Positions 25,882 through 37,778 of a stretch of 64,000 nt of DNA are shown in pieces; position 1 is the first letter of the stretch; each line of letters opens with the position of its first letter. The translations under genes and the position numbers were made by a program. Under the pieces are notes generated by a model that worked only from the letters and a program-made list of their open reading frames with translations, did no database searches and was not told the origin of the DNA. The DNA comes from Brienomyrus brachyistius (Eukaryota > Chordata > Actinopteri > Osteoglossiformes > Mormyridae), in NCBI RefSeq assembly GCF_023856365.1, contig NC_064548.1, positions 17,222,461-17,286,460 of the forward strand, written 5' to 3'.

Positions 25882-26277
25882 CCATCCATCCATCCATCCA
25901 TCCATCCATCCATCCATCCATCCATTTTCTGTAACTGCTTGTCATATTGAGGGTCACGGAGAGTCCTATCCTGTAGGTTACAGGCACAAGGCAGGGAACA
26001 ACCCAGATGGAGCATCAACCCATCACAGGGCACACTCACTCACGCCATTCACTCACACACCACTCACTCACACCATTCACTCACACACCAGTCACTCACA
26101 CACCATTCACTCACACATGCACACCTACAGGCAATTTGGCAACTCCAATAAACCTCAGCATATGTTTGGACTTTGGGGTCAACCGGAGTACCTGGAGAAA
26201 ACCCCGCAATGGCACGGAGAGAACATTCAAACCCCAATCCTGGTGCTAGAGGTTATGCTAACCACTGTGCTACCAGT
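25882..26277 (-). mobile_element. SINE family A, nearly full length
   Basis: A (CATC)n tail (25882-25923) is followed by TTTTCTGTAACTGCTTGTC, CATCACAGGGCACACTCACT, an internally expanded CACTCACACACCATT array, and ends in TGCTAACCACTGTGCTACC, the reversed A-box. The open frame across it is repeat-derived. Confidence 0.85.
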
Positions 26278-26279
26278 AA

Positions 26280-27750
26280 CCAAAATAGGTATAATAGATA
26301 ATTACTTTAAAAAAATAAATATTGGTTACAGTCACAGAAAACACATTTTTCACCGTAACAGACTAAATGAAGGTGTTTACATTGACAGAAGGTTAAATGT
26401 GTAACAATGCATGATTTTATTGTATTAAAATTTTTTATCATATTGTATTGATCTTTAAATCAATCCATGAACATTACAGATGTACTGTAGTACTGTTAGA
26501 GAATGGTAATTTATTTCTTGCTACAAGACACATAAAATTGTCTTAAGTGTGGAGGGCATTTGTTTCTAGAGAGATGAACTGTTACTGATTTATTCAATAA
26601 CTTTCAATTCAGCCACATGACACCATAAGACGAGAGTTTCCAAGGACACACGTGTAACCTGAAGATTAGGAAACATATAAGAAAGAGTTATTGAAGGCGA
26701 AATACATTAATCCATCCTATCTGATGCTTAGATTTTTTCCAATTTCAGGCATACTGGCCAGATTACTGTTGCTTGGCTTAAGAGTGATCCAATCACATTA
26801 CTAGATTTTGGACATTATTGGACTTGGACATTAATGTACAGTATTAATGTACTGTAATTGAACAAGTATAAATAACACAAAGTCGTTTTCAAGCTTCACT
26901 GAAAGGTACCTTCAAAAGAAGCTTCATACGGAATAATTTCCAAAGAAAATTGTTAAACCTCTAAGACTATCACAGCCTTCTACCACTACCTCAGACAAAT
27001 AAATAAGGCAAGCCTCAAACTTGAAAGCCTTTCTCCTTTGGCCCTGGTGCTTACTCAGTATTCCAATAATAATCCAAAAATACAAGCAGGTTCCAGAAGT
27101 TCAAAACATAGCCTTGAACGTCGGTCATGAGACATTTTACACTTATGTCAAATGTTATATTTCTCGTTAGCAGTGATGTTTTGACAGTTGTTCTTTAGCT
27201 TTGATATTTAATTTATCTGTCATCCTTTTTTTCTGATCTCTTGAAGATTCAGCTGTTTTTTTATCTATGTTCTATTGCCAAATAAATGACACAAGAATGC
27301 AGATATGCTGTAAATTTGCTTTAAAAAAACCCAGAATACTATTAGTAAACGCAATGAAAGACAAATACAACAGGGTCCCAACACTGTATGCTAGGACCCC
27401 TAAAAAATGTAAAGTGTAAAGTTGTGCTACCCACTGAACCACACAAAAATCTGACTGCTGAGTGTGAGAGTAAGCTGAAAAGTTTAACTCTAAAGGTTAC
27501 AGGCAATGCTTTCTATTAAAAATCCTCTTTCCATTCAATGCATTTTCTGTTTTATGGTTTCATTGTGTTTGTTCAAAAAAAAAAATCCTAGTTATACTGC
27601 ACTTGCACCTAGCATGCGCCTCTTAATCACTAATTTCAGGTTTCAGGTTTTTAGACATATTGCCACAAGTGCATAAAATCAAGCACCTAGCCATGCAATG
27701 AGGCTTACAAACATTTTAAGTGGGGCGTTCTGAAGAGCACAGTGAAATCA
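26280..27750. other. Intergenic DNA
   Basis: AT-rich, with no recognised gene or repeat. A short repeated ATTAATGTAC(A/T)GTA motif lies at about 26830-26858. Confidence 0.4.
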
Positions 27751-27754
27751 AGTG

Positions 27755-28800
27755 TGTTACTGTCACAGGATGCCTCCTTTGCAATAAGTCAGATTTTGAA
27801 ATTTCTTCCCTGTGAGATATTCCATAATCAACTGTAAGTGGTATTACTACAAAGTAGAAGCATTTAGGAACAACAGAAACTCAGCCCGGGAAGTAGCAGA
27901 CCACGTAAAGTAACAGAGCAGGGTTGCCGAGTGCTGAGGCACATAGTGCGGAAAAGTTGCCAACACTCTGTTGACTCAATAACTTCCTGACTTCCTCTGG
28001 CATTAACCCCAGCATAAAAAAGGAGCTTCATAGAATGGGTTTCCATGGCCGAGCAGCTGCATGTAAGCCTCACATCACCAAGTGCAGTGCCAAGCATCGG
28101 ATGGAGTGGTGTAAAGCACTGGACTCGGGAGCAGTGAAAACATATTCTGTGGAGTGACAAATCACGCTTCTTTGTCTGGCAGTCTGACGGACGAGTCTGC
28201 GTTTGGCGGATGCCAGAAGAATGTTACCTGCCTGACTGCCATGTGCTAATTGTAAAGTTTGGTGGAGGAGGGATAATGGTATGGGGGTGTTTTTCAGAGG
28301 TTGGGTCCCTTAGTTCCAGTGAAGGAAACTCTTAATGCTTCAGCATAGCAAATCATTTTGGACAATTCTATGCTTCCAACTTTATGGGAACAGTTTTGGG
28401 GAAGGCCCTTTTCTGTTCCAGTATGACTGCTACCCAGAACACAGAGCAAGGTCCATAAAGACATGGTTGGACAGTTTTGTGTGTCACTGGCCTGCACAGA
28501 ACCCTGACCTCAGCCCCATCAAACACCTTTGGGATGAAGTAGAACAGATATTGTGAGCCAGGCCTTTATGTCCAACACTAGTGCCTGACCCCACAAATGC
28601 TCTTCTTGATGAATGGGCAAAGTTTCCCACAGACACACTCCATAAACTTGTGGAAAGTCTCCCCAGAAGAGTGGAAGCTGTTATAGCTGCAAATGGGAAG
28701 TCACATTGAAGTCCATATTGATGTCTAAGGATTTAGAATGGGATGTCAGTTCCAGTAGGTGCAATTGCCAGGTGTCTCAATACTTCTGTCTATATAATGT
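27755..28800 (+). pseudogene. Tc1-like transposon with decayed transposase, relic B
   Basis: Nearly the whole element body is present. It includes the N-terminal region, a [15 protein letters not shown] block with the first catalytic D (about 28149-28195), [12 protein letters not shown] (about 28261-28296), QYDCYPEHRAR in place of the second D block (about 28418-28450) and NPDLSPIKHLWDEVE (about 28500-28545). Frameshifts and stops break it. The right end GGTGTCTCAATACTTCTGTC resembles the inverted terminal repeat; the left terminus is not clear. Confidence 0.85.
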
Positions 28801-29370
28801 ACATAACCAGTTCATCAAAACATAGCAAGAATTACAAAATGTTAAATATTTAAACTACAAGTAAAAATCACAAAAAAAATACTCCATATTTCTGCCGAGG
28901 CTATGCTGTTATTGTTTGTGTTATGTCCAATTTCTCAACTAATTTTTCAATTCAGTAACAGTAAGCAGTTAGAACAGGATGTGAGGAATTTTCTTAATAA
29001 TTTTCATGATAGACAACAAATCTCTCACAACATTTTACATGAAATAAACAGGGATTGATTTACACCATAAGTTATATCTAAACATAGTTTTTTACAACCT
29101 TTTTCCCCTGCATATCTGGAATGATTCATTGTTTTATTTCTATTATCAAAGGTCTCCTCTCATCTCAAAACTGTAAACTAATGAATACAAAAGGGTAAAG
29201 ACCTTTTCCAATGTATTTGCTGTGAGATCCCTGCATCTTTTCATAATACAAACCGCAGACTTTGTTGAACAAAACAATCTGACTGAATGAGCACCTCCAG
29301 CCACAGACCAGAAGCCAACAATAGGTGCCGCTGTTGAGTGGTGACCATCAGCAGGATCTTCATAATGATA
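28800..29370. other. Intergenic DNA
   Basis: AT-rich; nothing recognised. Confidence 0.4.
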
Positions 29371-29375
29371 ATAGC

Positions 29376-29722
29376 AATAGATCCCTGTGGGGAAATAATC
29401 CTTACGCCTAACCCTACTAACTCTTCCGAGGTGTAGTAAGCTGGCTGCGAAGAGTAGCACCCAGGGACTCCCTGTTGTAGCACCCAGGGAGTCGGGGGGG
29501 TTAAGGACAAGGGCATAACTTTGGCTGGAACATTGGGGGGGGTTGGGGTCTCCACGCATTACAGAAGAAAAATTATTATTGGGGGGTTGTAGCCCCCCCC
29601 CCCATAATTTACACACATGGTTAAGGGCCTTGCTCAAGGACTCACAGATGTACTGAAGCTGGGGTTTGAACTAGCGACCTTCAGGTCTCAGGCAGAAAAG
29701 CTTAACCCACCAAGTCACTTGT
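29376..29722 (-). mobile_element. SINE family B, interrupted copy
   Basis: Starts tail-first with ATCCCTGTGGGGAAAT and ends with GGTTTGAACTAGCGACCTTC and TTAACCCACCAAGTCACTT, the reversed tRNA-like boxes. The middle holds a duplicated GTAGCACCCAGGGA unit (29454 and 29476) and G/C-runs. Confidence 0.65.
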
Positions 29723-31140
29723 TTGCCTATTGCCTAATTAAAGAGTACAGTTCATTTATCTGTGGGAAGAGCCTTCCAGTGTGTCAAACCAAGACGAAAA
29801 GCAGTTTTTCTTTTTACCAGCACACAGCTGGTAAATAATATTAATTATGAATATTAATAATATTAATATTAAATACCTGCAGTGGTAGCTGTGCCATTAA
29901 ATTTGATCATTAAAATCTCTTTTTTGGCTTATCAATTGTCATTCACTATGGATTTTTTGTATGTTGATTTTTATATGTTGGCATTTAGATTTAGTCCATC
30001 ACCACTCCGCAGTGAACAGCCTGATCCAGATTCTGTATTTTAAATAAGGAAATAAATAAAACATCAATCCCAGTTTGCATTGTTACCACATTCAAATGGA
30101 GAAGAGAGGGAATTACAGACTACCCAAGTAAAGATTCCCGGTTTGCCTTAATTGGTATAGATGCGCGACTTCAATTAGGAGGTCAAAAGAACTCTAAGAT
30201 TAACAAGGGACCTTGTGAGTAAAAGCATGTTTATACGGACAGTTCCTATGGACACAGTGCTTCTCTGTCTGGCATGGAGCCCAATGCTGATTTCTGCTGG
30301 AAGAAGATGTGCGTCTGGAATTTCTGCTAGTTGGAGCATCTGCTCACTTTCTAGAAAACTGCAATTGACAGAGATTCTTCTGTTGTTGATTGGTTGATGC
30401 TGGTTCCAGGAACACACAAGACAAGGATGCCATGAACCACAGCTGTGATGATTGTCTGGAAAAGGTTTTCTGAGGAAGCTGGGTAGCTCATTTTGCTTCT
30501 GTAAAATCTGTTTTACATTTTAGCATTATCTTTATGTCCCAGTGTGCTTCCAGAGCCTGCATGTCTCTGAACAATGTAATGATTTTCACTGTTTTTTTAT
30601 GCTGAAGTTGTAAAGGATGTAGAATGATGGATTTTAACAGGACCTGTTCAGTCAGATTTGTTCAAAACACAAAAGTGTGTTTTGTTTGAATTTAATCAAC
30701 ACCTCTGAGACCTGAATGAAAGAGCTGCAAACATAATGTGGCTATTCAGCTATTGACAGTTGAGTAATATATTTCCAAAATACCCTGTCAAAATAAAGTT
30801 TTGTAACCATTTTAAAATCTTCTGTGGTTTGTAGAATGTCTTTCTGAAACCAGAAATAGACCATATTTAAAAAAAAAAAACATTTAAGTCATGGCCATTT
30901 CACATAAGACGACACTTGTTGGCCTTTGACTGCCCTGGTAGTAGATGTTTACCACCATGTTCATGACATCAGTTTTATCTAGTCATGTGACATTGAGTGG
31001 ACCTAATTTTTATTGCTGGACAAATGATTAACACACACTAAGTGCAAAGGTACCTATGCACCTAACTCATATGTCTTTGGACTGCAGGAGAAAATTATCC
31101 AAAGGAAACTCACTCAAAGTTGAGCAAAGCATGAATATTC
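29722..31140. other. Intergenic DNA
   Basis: AT-rich; an ATTAAT-rich stretch lies at 29835-29875. The reverse-strand open frame at 30376-30505 (about 46 codons, start MSYPASSENL) has no support beyond being open. Confidence 0.35.
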
Positions 31141-31146
31141 CATACA

Positions 31147-31293
31147 CAAATAAAGTTTCACAGTCCTGTAGGAAGCTACAAATCCACACCAATACCACCC
31201 AGTTGAGCATAAAGAGTACTGAACTGGTTGGTAGAAACAAAATATTGGTCTGGATTTGTGACTTCTGTATCCGCAATGCCCAACACTGCCTGT
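31147..31293 (-). mobile_element. Palindromic hAT-like MITE, copy 3, decayed
   Basis: CTACAAATCCACACCAATAC and CAGTTGAGCATAAAGAGTAC are mirrored by CTGGTTGGTAGAAACAAAAT and GGTCTGGATTTGTGACTTC. The termini are weak and no target duplication is found. Confidence 0.65.
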
Positions 31294-31401
31294 AGGTGCA
31301 CTTCCTGCTAAGTCGCTACACTGCGCTTTCCTCAGTATATGCTTTGTGTATTTGTTATATGAACTCCATTCTATTCACTGCTCTGAGCACATATTTAGGT
31401 A

Positions 31402-31584
31402 TTAGCAGAAAGCCGGCAGCATCAGGCATAGCAGCAGAAGAAAAGGTCCGACGGTGAAGAATGTTTGCAATCCATAGTGCACATCGCTCACTTTATACTC
31501 TCCATATGTGTACGAGGCCATCAGGCAGCAGATGATAGAAGTCAGGGAGCTCAACAGAGCCAGCAGGCCCGCCCACAGCCTCCA
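31402..31584 (-). CDS. Exon-like hydrophobic open frame, unrecognised
   Basis: Sixty sense codons precede TAA (31404-31402), starting after an in-frame TAA at 31587-31585. The peptide starts WRLWAGLLALLSS and ends in LLLLCLMLPAFC. It is hydrophobic at both ends with a polar middle (YTYGEYKVSDVH), so it could be two membrane segments. Codons are strongly CTG/GC-ending in an AT-rich setting, as in real vertebrate exons. Upstream on the same strand is a very strong pyrimidine tract ending AAATAG (31598-31630), but the first AG would keep the stop in frame, so a later AG (TGGAG, about 31580) would have to be used. It could be a terminal exon, a relic or chance. No partner exons were found. Confidence 0.3.
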   Translation of the reverse strand, partial: WRLWAGLLALLSSLTSIICCLMASYTYGEYKVSDVHYGLQTFFTVGPFLLLLCLMLPAFC

Positions 31585-31599
31585 TTAGGTCAGACCACT

Positions 31600-32790
31600 A
31601 TTTACAAAGAGAGGGGGAGAGAGGGGAAAACAAAGATCAATTTTCTTGGAAGAGTGGTTTAGTATGATTTCTTCCATGAAAAGGAAACATGCTTTGAATG
31701 ATTGGCAAGGTTTTTCTTCTTTCTTCCCTGCCCATCCATCAAACGGGCAAAGTCTTGGTGGTGATCCAACTGTGAAGCTTGCTTAAATACATCAGTCTGG
31801 TTTCCAGGCTAACAAATCCCTGTAAAATAGAGTTAGGTGAGACAATCCCTGACACATTTCCACAAGAATGTCTCCTTATGCTGGACACTCACTTCAATAA
31901 CACAGTTCTTCCCGTTAAAGCCTCTTGTCTGAAATCAGCACAGACTCCGAAACTTGCATTTATTTTTTACTGGAACCACCCAGCAGTCCAAACAGAATGA
32001 GCCCAGAACCTTCAAACGGTGTCCAGTGGTTACATCATTATCCCACACATTAGCATTCTGTTGTGTTATGAGCTAATTAATGCAGCATGTATATATAATT
32101 TCAATAATAGAACACTTTTGACATTGTCATGGTCATTAAACATTGTTGGAGTCTTGCGCATGTCAGCCATTGTTCCTGAGTCTCAACAGTTGATTCAATA
32201 GTGATTTCAGTCAGTTGCACAATTTCATAATGCCAAATATTGTTGTTGGTAATTGCATACAGACCTGAAATAAACAATCTCTCTGAGGAGACCCTGTGTG
32301 ATTTTAACACAAAACAGGAAACCCAATATTTTCAATGGTAGTCGAAACAAAAGAAGTTTTTCACCAGGCTGAGGATAGAATAAAATTTATGTATCGTGCT
32401 ATGATGCCCGCATGCTACAAAGAACGGCTCCCATTACACTTAAAATACCTGGAAACAGGTTCCTCATTCATTCTGTAGTTCCTGTGCTGTAGGCTGTCTC
32501 AGTGGGAATGTTTGTCTCTCTACCAAAGCTAATGAAGCATCGACTCACTCACCTGCAACGCTCTCAAGGTGAAAATTAGTTAATTACTTAGACAGTGCAT
32601 TAGTTTTCACTTGGGAAAAAATGTAATTAAACATAATTTTTACAAATTCATAAAATATGTCGTCTTTCAACTTTTTCCCATGATTTATTGGCCTGTTTAA
32701 TTGGATAGCCAGGCCAGAATTTTTAATCTTAGAAGATCTTTAAAAATTACTTTTTTTTGTTTGTTGTTTTTTTGGCATGATACTTCCATG
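31600..32790. other. Intergenic DNA
   Basis: No recognised gene or repeat beyond the pyrimidine tract noted above. Confidence 0.4.
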
Positions 32791-32794
32791 GAAC

Positions 32795-32905
32795 GGCCCA
32801 GGATGGGGTGCCAACCCATCTCATTACACAAACACCTACTGACAATTTGAAAACTCCAATTAATGCTTCTCAATCCAATGCTTGCAAATCCCATGGGAAC
32901 AGAGA
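32795..32905 (-). mobile_element. SINE family A internal fragment
   Basis: GGCCCAGGATGGGGTGCCAA and CAATTTGAAAACTCCAATTA are family A body blocks in reverse orientation; head and tail are missing. Confidence 0.55.
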
Positions 32906-33589
32906 GAGAATAAGCACACAAAGAACACAAAAAGATTCAAAGGCAAAAATAAAATTCAGTTTCCAAAGTGTTACCCATGGACATGACATATCATGTAAGA
33001 AAGAAAGCTGGTGTCGTTTTATCTTTTTTTTTTTTGGGGGGGGGGGGTCTATAAATAATAAACTGGAAAAATAAAAACCAATCTCTTTGTGACATGCGGA
33101 TACCACGGTCATTATTTTCTAACAAGTGTGAATACATGTCAAAAAAGCTTTATTTAATGTTAGGATGACTTCCTGGTTTAATAGGTTTAACATGCCCAAT
33201 CGGAGTGATTCGCAGACACTTTTTCAGACGTTCTGTAACTTCAATGACATCATTCACATACTGTAACCAGCAATAGCAGGTGCAGGACTGTGGGTTGCTT
33301 GTATGTGAAAAGGTGAACATTCCAACTTTAACAGGCCCATTTTGTACCATGATTCACATTGATTACTGTAATTTAACGGCAAAGCCCATAAAATTCCACA
33401 GAGACTGCTTCCCCATATAAGAAAATGGTGGTTCTGACTTTCCAGTGGAGGGCGTTGTGTTCACCAAATGGAGCTGCATGTCCAGAGCCTAGATAAGCAA
33501 ACTTATTTACGTTTCTAACCAGGACTTTATCCACACCAATTAAAAATGATATTTTTGGCCGTGAATCTTCACTGATTGCACATTCCATC

Positions 33590-33880
33590 AGTAAGAGCAG
33601 AGTGTGAAGGTTGAATTAGCAGAGCAGTGGTACAACTGTATGTAAAAAAAACTGCAATTCACACAGCATAATGGGAGACATAGAGTATCAGAGATCAAAA
33701 GAGGATAAATTGTTGGTGCACGTCTCACTGACACATCTGTGACCAGGACAATTAGTCTTGTGGAGTATCGAGAGCCATGGCATCCAGGGTAATGTCGGTA
33801 TACCACCATGAAAGAAAGACAACATCCAACAAGAGTAACCGTGAACACAACAGGAAGCTGTATGAATTATGTCAATCTCG
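33590..33880 (+). pseudogene. Tc1-like transposase N-terminal relic C
   Basis: ATCAGTAAGAGCAGAGTGTG, CATAATGGGAGACATAGAG, TTGTTGGTGCACGTCTCACT and GCATCCAGGGTAATGTCGG follow the helix-turn-helix coding region of another Tc1-like family. It is frameshifted and has no catalytic part. The family differs from the element at 27755-28800. Confidence 0.65.
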
Positions 33881-34555
33881 GTATGAATACTGCATAACTG
33901 AAACATTGATTATTTGAAACAAATACCTTGGACCGTGAATCTGCGTCAGTGCTGAAGCCTTTAAATCTAAGTCCAGCATTCGATAATATAGATAATTACA
34001 TTCTTTTAACTCACTTAGAAGTTTTAATTGTTATTAAATGGCGGTTCTCACCAGCTTGTTCTTGTGAACAATGAGTCCTCTGAATCCACCAGAATGAAGT
34101 ATGATGCCCCACAGGATTGGGAGGACCATTGCTGTTTACTTTGTATATCGGCCAATCAGTGGCATTATTATTACACATGGTGTTGGCTTCTATTGCCATG
34201 CTAAGGATACATATCAGACATAGTTACAAGCAAAGACAGAAGACCGTTTATGAAATATGTGGAGATGGATAGCCAGTAACGTCCTCCTGCGAAAACCCAG
34301 ATAAATCAAAAGTGGTGTCACCTGGTCCTACAGCAGCATGAGGTGATGCGTGACGATGTAAGAACTTTATTCTTAAACAGCACAGTGATGATAACTGACA
34401 GATGACCCGTCGTTTGATGCTCTCTTTGAAAATGTTGCTAGAACGGCATTCTTCCATCTGGAATATAGCCAAGCACAGGACGATGCTGTCCAGCCACTTT
34501 GCAAATAATACCCATACCTTCTAGGACTGGACCACTGTAACACTCCAAGTTCTAG
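33880..34555. other. Intergenic DNA
   Basis: Nothing recognised. Confidence 0.4.
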
Positions 34556-35300
34556 GTGTACTTCTTAGGTAAGTTTTAGTTGGTACAGAATGCTGCAGCC
34601 AGAGTTATTACTAGAACCAGGGAATTTTAGTCCTGTTTTGTCACCATTTGCAGGCTTGCTGTTAGTTTGTATATTGATTTTAACCTGTGATTTAACTTAT
34701 AAAGCTATATGAAGGCTTTTTTCTAGAGTACCTCAGTGATCTTTTAGAGTAGTTCCATCCAACCCTTGTTTGCTTCCTTTTCAAGGGGCAGGTAATATAT
34801 CGGTTTCCAAAGTGAAAAGTGCTACTTTCTCATACAGAGCTCCACAACTATGGTCTTCCAACAAATATGAGGGATTTGGGCTTACTCCCAGTGTCCAAGT
34901 CTAGGATAAATACTCACACCCAGTATGGTAGACATCCTGCTGTCCTGCACTGTCGATTTTCTGTTCCACACTTGCTCGTGTACTTTCTTTATCCACTTTC
35001 TGGGGTGAACCGGATGCCCACGGGTCTATCTAGGTTCCTATATGCCTGTCACTTGCTTGTGCCATCCCTACGGATTCTTGTCAACTCACCTACACATCCA
35101 TCAGTCCAACCGAGGTGTCCCACCATATGCCTGAATTTACCTTACGCTAATTCATGTGAACTTGTATTACCCAGTGCCACTTGGACTGGGACAGGCTTCT
35201 CCTTTGATGCTGGTTTATTTATCCGAAGGTTTCTTGCTCTGCCTGAGGCACTTTTTTTCCCTTTCCACAGTCACTTTCATTAAAATTATTCAAAATTAGC
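34556..35300 (+). pseudogene. LINE 3' part (non-LTR retrotransposon)
   Basis: A frame at about 34586-34620 reads LVQNAAARVITRTR and one near 34822-34855 reads ATFSYRAPQLWSS in continuing decayed frames. These are the usual C-terminal blocks of fish LINE reverse transcriptases. The following 400 bases look like its 3' end. Clade (L2/CR1-like or other) is not certain. Confidence 0.65.
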
Positions 35301-36830
35301 ATTAAAATGAGTCAATGCATTTAATTTCTTGTGGTTCTCTGTAGTTGTGGGCAAAGTGCAGACCGATACCTTTCCCTACCTTGCAGCGTCCTTTGCTGTC
35401 TCACACAATTTATTTTTTTTGTCATTCCATGCTTTTGTTACTGTCCATGACAACAGAAATGATAAAAGTGTGTTGTCTCCATGCAATGTAAAAAAAAGGA
35501 TCAACCAAACGTTGCAGAATGAGTAGTGCATTTAGTTATAACTGTATGTTTGTAATCATAAATCTTTAGTTGAACGTGCTTTTATCTGCTCTCAACAGTA
35601 GTAAGAGTAACATAAGGAAGCTTCGGAACTAATTTTGTACTTGCTAATTGTCTTATTAAATGCAGAACAATAAATATTCCACGCATTAATCATCCTGTTG
35701 GAAGGCACTCACGAACCAGTAGTACTGTAAATCATTTCTGGATGGTCCCAGTTTGGGGACATGTTCTCCCAACATTCCCAATCAGAAACTAAGAAAGAGA
35801 TGTGAAAACTGTCTTGTGAGGTTTATAACCTACGTATTGTCAGTTTACTGAGATTTTTGTATAATGATGAGGTGTTGATTTGAAAAGCATTGAAAAGTGA
35901 TTTCATTTTTTTCAAATTCAAATTTTTGTCGACCTCAAATAATTTGCTGCTTTGAGATTATCTGTATATTCCTGGATCCGCTATGGAAAAGAAAAAGGTT
36001 ACAGTGTTTGAAACCTTTTATTAGATTGACGTGGAAAAATCAGGAGTGCAACACATTTTTTCCACGGCTCAGACCGTGATTCCTGGATGAATTTCCATAA
36101 AAAGTTCCGCCAAAGTTCAACAAATGACATGGGCACAATGCGAACATGTAAACAAAGGGGAACACAACAATCACTTTTTAAATGCATGTAAAAACAACAG
36201 TGCCTGAGGTAAGTTAGCCTGGCTTTGGCGGGAACAATGTGTATCATGCCTGATAAATAGGACTGTCTCTATTTGGAAACATTTACTGAATTTATGGAAT
36301 GTCCACAGGCAATCGCTTCCAATTTGCCGCCAAGCTACACAGCTGCAGTTCTCCCTGCATCACTAAGACCAGAGACAGGTCCAATGTCCAGAGCTGGGTC
36401 CCTCACTAATAATCCTGCTGACCCTCTATCTACATATTATTTCAATGAACACCCACCATTGTTATGTACTGCCATTAACCATAAGTGGTAGTAACTATCC
36501 AGATGTATTCCATTTTCGTTCCTTTTGCTTTTGAGAATCAGTCATATAGCCAATTCAGGGTTTACCTCTTTTTGTACATTATTCTTATTTGAAAATTTAT
36601 GGCAAAGTTTTTCACTAGCTACAGTAATATGCTGCATGAAGCTCCACTATAAAAAAGATTGTAACTAAACATATGATCTGTCATTATACCTTCCCCATAC
36701 CTAGTCTACTGGGTTTGCCCAAAGACAGGCTTCCTATGTAGCTCATGTAAAGGATAGGCTGCAGAAAGCACCACATTTTGAACGAGTTTCAAATAAACCT
36801 ACTTTCAATTTCACATTTGCATTTCCATCC
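35300..36830. other. Intergenic DNA
   Basis: No recognised features. The open frame at 36273-36491 has no supporting signals. Confidence 0.4.
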
Positions 36831-36832
36831 AG

Positions 36833-36960
36833 CTTCCCGTCATCCTCAACCACTTACCCAGCGCAGGATGAGCCTGAAACCAGTCCCAAGAAGCACAGGG
36901 TAGCTGGCAGGGAACGCCCAATCTGGGATGCCAGTCTGGTACAGCACCAATTAAATGATT
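36833..36960 (-). mobile_element. SINE family A 3' fragment
   Basis: CTTCCCGTCATCCTCAACC, CCCAAGAAGCACAGGGTAGC and CAATCTGGGATGCCAGTCTG are diverged blocks of the family A 3' half, tail-first. Confidence 0.5.
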
Positions 36961-37715
36961 CAAATTTCACCAGCTTCATGAACTCCACTCCATCTACTGT
37001 GCAGATCTACTTTTCCACTTTACATCTCCTGCAGAAAAATGGAAAAAGAAGTAGGCACATTACATTTCAATAGTAGACTTTCCCAGCTTAGGTTCATTAA
37101 AGAGGCAACCTTCAACATGGATCCATTTTCATCTTGATCATTTACTGAAGTTCATAGACCCAGCGTTTGTGCTGGAGTGAAATTTGAAGGCTTTTGTGTA
37201 AGGAACTTAAAGGGGAAAATTATCCATGTAATAACAGTGATGAAAAGAAGATTACCCTGAAATTGGTCTTGGGTAGTAAGTGAGAGAAAGAAAATGCAGT
37301 TTGCATTTCATTTGCTTTCCTGTTTATCTGACATTTAACCCTATTTCAGGCAACATTTGCAACATTAATATTTCAGTTGCAGAGCAATAAAATGCCATAA
37401 CAAGACATATAAACCTAACTTTGTTAGTGAAATTAAAGATAACAATGAAAACCTAAGAATAGTTACCGAACTGGCAGCCCACGATAATTATTTGACTCCT
37501 GAAATTCACAGAGCTTTTTAGTCATATCCAAAGCATGACAATGTCCATAATGATGATAAAAAATGGCGGCAGCCCACATTGGATGCCCTATCTCTAAAAT
37601 ATCTCTTAAAAGAAGCACCACATAAAATCCACAGCACGAGGGGACTGCTCAGTCAGAGCAGATATTTGCTCATGTCAGAGAAATGGGTGTTGTTAGGTCT
37701 GAATACTCATGGCTA

Positions 37716-37778
37716 TAGCCCGAGTATTTTAAGCTGAGCCCCGAGTATTTTAAGCTGAGCCCTGAGCATTTTAGCCCG
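37716..37778. repeat. Short tandem repeat, about 23-bp unit
   Basis: Units of the form CCGAGTATTTTAAGCTGAGCC occur at about 37719 and 37741, with a diverged third (CTGAGCATTTTAGCCC). Confidence 0.8.

Noticed and set aside
25882..25925. Regular CATC array as a possible CRISPR-like structure
   Set aside because: It is a simple tetranucleotide microsatellite with no spacers, in a eukaryotic genome.
25868..26404. 178-codon forward open frame rich in HPS/HTP
   Set aside because: It is read through the (CATC)n tail and CACTCACAC array of an antisense SINE.
29146..29637. 163-codon reverse-strand frame
   Set aside because: It crosses a family B SINE with G and C runs and has no family similarity.
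30376..30505. Reverse-strand 46-aa frame with a signal-like start
   Set aside because: Too short, no donor at its end and no family match; it does not join convincingly to 31402-31584.
34819..35283. 154-codon forward frame
   Set aside because: It lies in the 3' part of a LINE relic; the frame does not match a protein domain after the ATFSYRAPQLWSS block.
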